Source: Quercus robur | Taxonomy: Eukaryota > Streptophyta > Magnoliopsida > Fagales > Fagaceae | Reading direction: 5' to 3' | Length of the DNA stretch: 64,000 bases | Assembly (NCBI RefSeq): GCF_932294415.1 | Contig: NC_065543.1 | Span: 45,471,777 to 45,535,776, forward strand | Part shown: piece by piece, positions 58,867 to 64,000 of the stretch | Position numbering within the stretch: the stretch's first letter is position 1 | How the letters are laid out: each line of letters opens with the position of its first letter | Notes under the pieces: model-generated | The model's database searches: none | Seen by the model: the letters and a program-made list of their open reading frames with translations, nothing else | Told to the model about the DNA's origin: nothing | Translations under genes and position numbers: made by a program

Positions 58867-60578
58867 GTGTAATGGCTTTTCTTGTTTGATTTTGTTGCTA
58901 AGTTATATAGTTAAGCTAATAGTGATAATCAAGATATTGACTATTTTAGAAAGTTGAATATGCCTTAATAAACTAGAAATTTTGGGAAGAGAAAGAAAAA
59001 TTTAGTGCTAATTATGTCTTTGATTTGTGTTAAGTTTGTATACATAGATGCCAAGAGCCTTGTAGTAGTATTAAAAAAAATTTAGGACTCGAGACGGGTC
59101 TGTGTTTCGGGGTTTATATTAGAAGTGTGATTTTGAGACTTTGAAAGAGAGACTGATATGGTTATTGGTTTGTAGTGTAGACTTTGAGGCTTTGAACTAA
59201 TGAATGTTTTTGTCGGCTAATTTGCTTAGCCCATCGGGGGTTAATAGCCCCTGGATTATCCGGTAACTGGTTTTGGCGGGTGGGGTTAGTTGCTCCTAGG
59301 AGTTTGATTGACAGTGAGGATTGTTATACAGCTACGTGCAACTAATCTGAGTGGAAGGAGCCTTAGAGCTTACATAGAAATCAATTTGTCTCTTGTAGAC
59401 ATGGACCCAGTGATTCCAAGTCGTTTTGATGTGCCCTGGGTGAACATTACCCTAAGAATTAATGAAAAGTACCCACCTTAACTTACCTCAAATTCAATTA
59501 GACATATCTTAAAGCATTACTTTCTGATTGATTAAAATTTAATATTTGAACAACTTATTGGATTCTCCTTAAAAAATCATGCCTAAAATGGCTGAGTAGT
59601 GCAACATAACTGCATTGTATGGATTTAATCTGCCAGAAATATTTGCTTATGTTTCCTTCTTCATCTTCTTCTTCGCCCCCTCACCCCCCCCTCCTTTCCC
59701 AACCATTTTCTCGCCTTATTTTCTTCTTTTGAGAGATTTGATGTGATTGTAGAGCTCATTTGTTTGCAGGTATTGTTTATCTGTGAATGTTATCGCATTT
59801 GTATATTCAGGGTTTCAAGCATTTGATCTAGTTTCCAATATGATCAGCGGGAAACATGTCATCCGCCACCACCTACGTCGCCACTTTATATTCTTCATGG
59901 ATCAGGCAAGTAGTGTGACTTCCATTTCAATACTGTCATGTTTTCTGCACAATGGCACCATGCAATATTGTAATCTTGTAATTTAGTTTAAACTTTGGTT
60001 TGACTTTTTGGGGCTTTCCATATCAGTACTGTCATATATCACTAGGATATCACTACTTTACTATTTTAGTGCAGTAGACAATGAATCTTGGACATTATAT
60101 GAGTTAGACAAGCATCCTTGATTTGGTGGCAGTTGTTGCTGTTAGCTTGAGCATGATGTTTTAGCTTTGACTAATTTGGGTCTAAACACATTATGATATG
60201 ATAAAGATGGTGGTTTGATTCAAAATCAGTACAGGTGTTCATACAGATTAGTCTTGGGGTTTTTTTTTTGGTGGTTATGTTTAAATGTCCGTGTCCTTTA
60301 TTTGCTTGTCCACATGTTCAGTTTACATTCTGAGCAACATGTGTTTGCGCCGGTAGGTAATACTTTGTTAATTTTATTTGCAGGTACTAGCTTATCTTCT
60401 CATATCAGCATCCTCATCAGCAGCAAGCCGGGTTGATGATTGGCAATCAAACTGGGGGAAAGATGAGTTCACAATAATGGCTAGTGCATCAGTTGGGATG
60501 GCCTTCCTGGCTTTTGTTGCATTTGCCTTTAGTTCCCTCATCTCGGGTTACTACCTGTTTGCACATGGCTCTACATGA
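58178..60578 (+). CDS. CASP-like protein 4A (CASPL4A), four-helix membrane protein
   Basis: Three exons (58178-58833, 59770-59905, 60384-60578) give 328 residues. The first intron is GT-AG, the second GC-AG (CAG|GCAAGT), and both joins keep frame. The N-terminal 180 residues are a disordered cytosolic tail: Gln-rich 10-30, then many SP/TP sites ([19 protein letters not shown]). Helices: TM1 185-202 with the conserved Arg185, TM2 220-240, TM3 261-278 with the conserved Asp263, TM4 295-323. Arg in TM1 and Asp in TM3 are the CASP/MARVEL hallmark. [17 protein letters not shown] and [14 protein letters not shown] are 4A-type loops. CASPL proteins form plasma membrane scaffolds; the role of group 4A is poorly known. 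The first donor is followed at once by a (CT)n repeat. Confidence 0.93.
58834..58864. repeat. (TC)n microsatellite beginning at the CASPL4A exon 1 donor
   Basis: The donor is GTCTCTCT..., so the first intron bases are part of the repeat (about 15 units). Positions +3 to +6 differ from the usual AAGT. Confidence 0.9.
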
Positions 60579-61557
60579 TCTTGGAACGAGTTTTACGGTT
60601 CTTCTTCTTCTTCCTTTTTTCTAATTTTTATGCTGTATCACATATATTTATGTTGTACAGACAAACATAAAGTCATAGAATTTGTTTCTTCTTAATTAGA
60701 TAAATAAAATAATGTAAAGAGTTGGGCTGCTTGATTTGGATTCTCAATGGCATCGAAAGTGAAACCATTCCAGTGTCTCACTAGAGATTGCATGTTTTTG
60801 GCTGCATTGAACTATCCACTTCCTCTCAGGGTATATGGATCCCACAACTGTACATCAAATATATACACATCTTCTTCTCTCACAAATGTCCATTCATCGA
60901 ATATACCTGCATCTTTTCTCGCAATGTGTGAATCTTACATGATTGTGGAGTCTTTACACTGTGAGAGGGATAATGCATTATATCCAATCTATGAAATGAC
61001 TTTGCACAATTTTAGCCATTACCTTGAAGGCAATTCATGCAATTAGTAAGAGTCCCATTAGTATGCATGAAAAAAATGCACAGAAGGCAGAAGCATAGTG
61101 TTATAAAAGACATTAATCAAATGGTGTTTCATTGTACTTTTGTGGTAGTACTTACTCTTGACTAAACCATTTTACCCAAGAACCCTATGTGTTCAAATCT
61201 CATAAAAAAAATTTGTCTGATCACGTTTCCTGCAATAAAATATGAACATGGTAAGCCGAACACTGGAAATTTTCAAGGCCTAGTTGGGTGACCAGATAGT
61301 GGAAAAAAAAAAAAAGCCCAAGAGAATTCTGAAAGTATTGGACTATTTTTATTGGAAAAGAAAAACTTTGAACTAGCAATAATTTCTAGAAGTAATTACT
61401 AGATAATTGTTCCAACCAGATAGGCTTGACTTTGTCAACTAAAAATTAGAGAGAATTGGCAAACTGCACTCAGGATATATTGATTATAGGAAAAATAATT
61501 CCCTTGATCTGAAATGCAAGGAAAAGCTGGTAAAACTGTATAGCAATAGTTTTTCTT
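60579..61557. other. CASPL4A 3' UTR and unrecognised DNA
   Basis: AATAAAATAATG near 60703 is a possible poly(A) signal. The open frame at 60747-61046 matches nothing that I know. GTGTTCAAATCTC near 61189 is a box B-like trace of a decayed SINE. Confidence 0.45.
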
Positions 61558-62836
61558 AACAAATATTCTTCAATGAATAGTTTTTCTTCTTGTCTTGCAT
61601 TAAAGTACTGTCAGGCTTCTGCATGAATTCTTTATAATATTTAAAAATCCTTGTATGGTTTCATTATTTTTAACAAATATTCTTCAATTAGTTTTCTTCT
61701 TGTCTTGCATTAAAGTACTGTTAGGTTTTACATGAATTCTTTATAATTTTTAAAAATCCTTATGTGGGTTTCATTATTTTTAAACTGCACTGATTTAATG
61801 TATGTGTTATTAAAATTAAAGTTTAAGGTTTAACTTGAAACAAATATGGAACTTTTGGATTTATTATGTATTTACTCAATTTTTATGAACAGCAAGGAAG
61901 AAGAATTCCTCCAACCCATCACGTGACAGTTAAGACTATATGTATGTATTAAATTATATGATTCATTAAATCATGTAAACAAGTCATGTGGCTATTTTAG
62001 CAAGTCATGTGATGGTTTCAAAAAAAAAGTCATGTGAGTAGAAGTACATGTGAATTACCAACGTGGGTTTCATTATTTTTAACAAATATTCTTCAAGTAA
62101 TAGTTTTTCTTCTTGTCTTGCATTAAAGTACTGTTAGGTTTTACATGAATTCTTTATCTATACTATTATTTAAGGGATTTCTTATGTTTGGATTCCTCAT
62201 TTTTTAGTTCAAAAATACCCCTACACCTTTATGTTTAAGTAAAGACAAAACTAAAGAATAATTCGGTAAAAATACAACTCCAACTCCCATTAAAACATTG
62301 CCTAAAAAGTAGAACTACTCTCTTGTAAATTTTCAAATTGTTTTATCCACTTATAAATTAGATTCATTCTCCAAAAAAAAAAAAAAACACTTATAAATTA
62401 GATTCTTAAAATAAAAATTATATATATAAAATAAAAACACGGGATTTTTTTTTTTTTTGCTAAAAAAAAAAAGGCTCATCGCACATGCGTAGTGTGTGTG
62501 ATGAGGCTAGTAATATTTAAAAATCCTTGTGTGGGTTTCATTATTTTTAAACTGCAATGATTTAATGTATGTGTTATTAAAATTAAAGTTTAAGGTTTAA
62601 CTTGAAACTAATATGGAACTTTTGGATTTATTATGTATTTACTCAATTTTTATGAACAACAAGGAAGAAGAATTCCTTCAACCCATTACGTGACAGTTAA
62701 GACTATATGTGTGTATTAAATTACATGATTCATTAAATCATGTAAACAAGTCACGTGGCTATTTTAGCAAGTCATGTGATGGTTTCAAAAAAAAAAAGTC
62801 ATGTGAGTAGAAGCACATGTGAATTACCAACGTGTT
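61558..62836. repeat. Nested tandem duplications
   Basis: A block with AACAAATATTCTTCAA and CTTCTTGTCTTGCATTAAAG occurs three times (from about 61558, 61674 and 62086). A second block of about 290 bp (TTTAAACTGCA(C/A)TGATTTAATG to TGAATTACCAACGTG) occurs twice (about 61780-62066 and 62547-62835). The last copy is interrupted by the Helitron at 62157. The copies are very similar. Confidence 0.92.
62157..62510 (+). mobile_element. Non-autonomous Helitron, 354 bp, with empty site in the window
   Basis: Starts TCTATACTATTATTTAAGG and ends with the hairpin CTCATCGCACA...TGTGTGATGAG followed by GCTAG (CTRR). The left flank ends ATTCTTTA and the right begins TAATATTTAAAAATCC. The neighbouring duplicate at 61627-61650 reads ATTCTTTATAATATTTAAAAATCC without the insert, which fixes both ends to the base. 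Insertion lies between A and T. No coding. An ACTTATAAATTAGATTC segment is duplicated inside. Confidence 0.95.
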
Positions 62837-62920
62837 TGGTGGCCTAGTAGAAGGGGTCTTGAGCCTACAAAACTTCACTATGAGGAATTTCTTGGGTTCA
62901 AGTCACCCCTCTATCACTAA
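62837..62920 (+). mobile_element. Very short (84 bp) tRNA-derived SINE, 12-bp target duplication
   Basis: Box A TGGCCTAGTAG at 62840 and box B GGGTTCAAGTCAC at 62894 have normal pol III spacing. TACCAACGTGTT flanks both sides (62825-62836, 62921-62932). There is no long tail and hardly any body beyond a tRNA-sized unit. Confidence 0.75.
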
Positions 62921-62932
62921 TACCAACGTGTT

Positions 62933-64000
62933 AGTGCTCCTTATATTTCATCATAAATGAAATCTTAACCTGGGAGAGGTTAGAGGCTACTATGAGTTAA
63001 CACTCAAGTAAGGAAGCCACCCTAGTATAGTGAATAGCAGTCCTTGAAAACCCTCCCCACCCTTCTATGGGAGTGAATAGAGAAACCTGGGCCAGCCATA
63101 GAAGCATTAAACATGTAGGCCTGAATAACAAGGATGGCTTTCTTGGGCCAAAACATAATATATTGAGTTTACTATGTCCAACCCGACTGGGCTAGCCTGC
63201 TTAGAAATTGCTGGAACAAAGTTGGGTCAGCTATAAACTCTTGAACAAAGCCTATGACTCGTTGCTAAGCAAATAATTAGTATGGTGGTGTTACTTTCCT
63301 CACTTCCCAAGATTGACGTTACTCTGTCTGATCTTTTACCCTCAAAATGGGAAAAAGCTCACTCCCACAACTTTTAAATTGTGTTTGGATTAGCTTTTGG
63401 CTGAAAAGCTAATCCAAATCCTTCTTTTCAACTGTCTGAGCTTTCTGAATTACTATACTATTCTTACTTATCACATAGGAATTTCCACCACTGATTCAAC
63501 AGGAAAAAATTGGACCAAATATTTCACTTCCTTGTCTAGTTGTCTCACAATAGACAAAAAATTTTAAAGGATAGGATTATTAATGAAAATAAAATAATAG
63601 TAGTAATCTTTTTTAAAAGGTCATTTACTTTACTGATTATTTTTAAAATGTTATTATATTAGAAAAGCACAGTTTTTGATTATTTTTCTTATATTACAGT
63701 AAATAAAAAATTGACACCTACTAAAGGAGCACATGGATATTAGAGTTAGAGCCTTTTCATTCAAGATATTATAAATTTTAAAGCATATCTATTATCATAT
63801 TATTTAAAATTTTAAATGAAGTGATAATCTCTAAATTATCAAGTTTAAGAAATAAATATTAACGGTGAAATGTACTTACTCCATTTAAAGTGAAATGGAT
63901 AGAATTTTATTGTACAGATAGATAGTAACATTATAAAATTTATCCAGGCTTATGGCTAGTGCTCAACTGGGTTACAGGTGTATCAAATCAATGGACCGAT
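62933..64000. other. Right edge, nothing recognised
   Basis: The GTTGGGCC-rich part at about 63090-63240 has the style of a repeat, but no ends can be set. The rest is AT-rich. No coding. Confidence 0.35.

Noticed and set aside
60747-61046. 99-codon frame downstream of CASPL4A
   Set aside because: Not recognised, composition like the surrounding non-coding DNA, no partner exons.

Overview
The window looks like nuclear DNA of a woody eudicot. It is AT-rich, has spliced genes with short GT-AG introns, a nuclear tRNA gene, and intergenic DNA dominated by LTR retrotransposon remnants, LINEs, tRNA-derived SINEs, Helitrons and TIR elements. The repeat vocabulary (LTRs starting TGTGGGGGTAACAG with many CCGAGGA motifs) reminds me of Fagales such as oak or chestnut. 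That last point is inference from memory.

Five protein genes and one tRNA gene can be supported. From left to right: (1) a minus-strand polygalacturonase-1 beta-like protein with a BURP domain (15535-17607), a secreted cell-wall protein; (2) a plus-strand phosphoglycerate-mutase-like gene (24445-27026) that seems addressed to the thylakoid lumen and has lost both catalytic histidines; (3) a SIS3-type membrane RING-H2 ubiquitin ligase (39752-43907); (4) tRNA-Asn(GTT) (44451-44523); (5) an EXECUTER2-type chloroplast singlet-oxygen signalling protein (48954-55359); (6) a CASP-like 4A four-helix membrane protein (58178-60578). Exon joins for all five genes keep frame and give complete proteins of 650, 304, 378, 651 and 328 residues. 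The genes do not form a pathway or operon. They are ordinary single plant genes separated by repeats.

Layout by region. 1-2337: 3' end of a Tat-lineage Ty3/gypsy fossil with antisense extra ORFs. 3120-3848: a collapsed Copia fossil. 4051-5870: two SINEs and a 1.4-kb Helitron. 6360-9990: mostly plain AT-rich DNA. 10000-10246: LINE tail. 10318-13273: non-autonomous LTR element with 5-bp target duplications. 13333-14784: a Pack-MULE that carries a piece of a host exon. 15535-17690: the BURP gene. 19822-24012: MITEs, a hAT-like element and a Copia-like solo LTR. 24445-27026: the mutase-like gene. 27885-33689: LINE piece, two solo LTRs with perfect target duplications and a SINE. 34880-38210: LINE pieces, one of them split by a 1.6-kb PIF/Harbinger-like element. 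38850-43907: SIS3 with a tandemly duplicated promoter. 44451-48953: tRNA, MITEs, LINE remnant and 125-bp tandem repeats. 48954-60578: EX2 and CASPL4A. 61558-62932: tandem duplications, a 354-bp Helitron whose empty site is present in a neighbouring copy, and an 84-bp SINE.

I saw no clearly new biological system. The most interesting items are the lumen-targeted pseudo-phosphatase, the two structurally proven transposon insertions (Helitron with its empty site; Harbinger inside a LINE), the Pack-MULE, and the duplicated SIS3 promoter.
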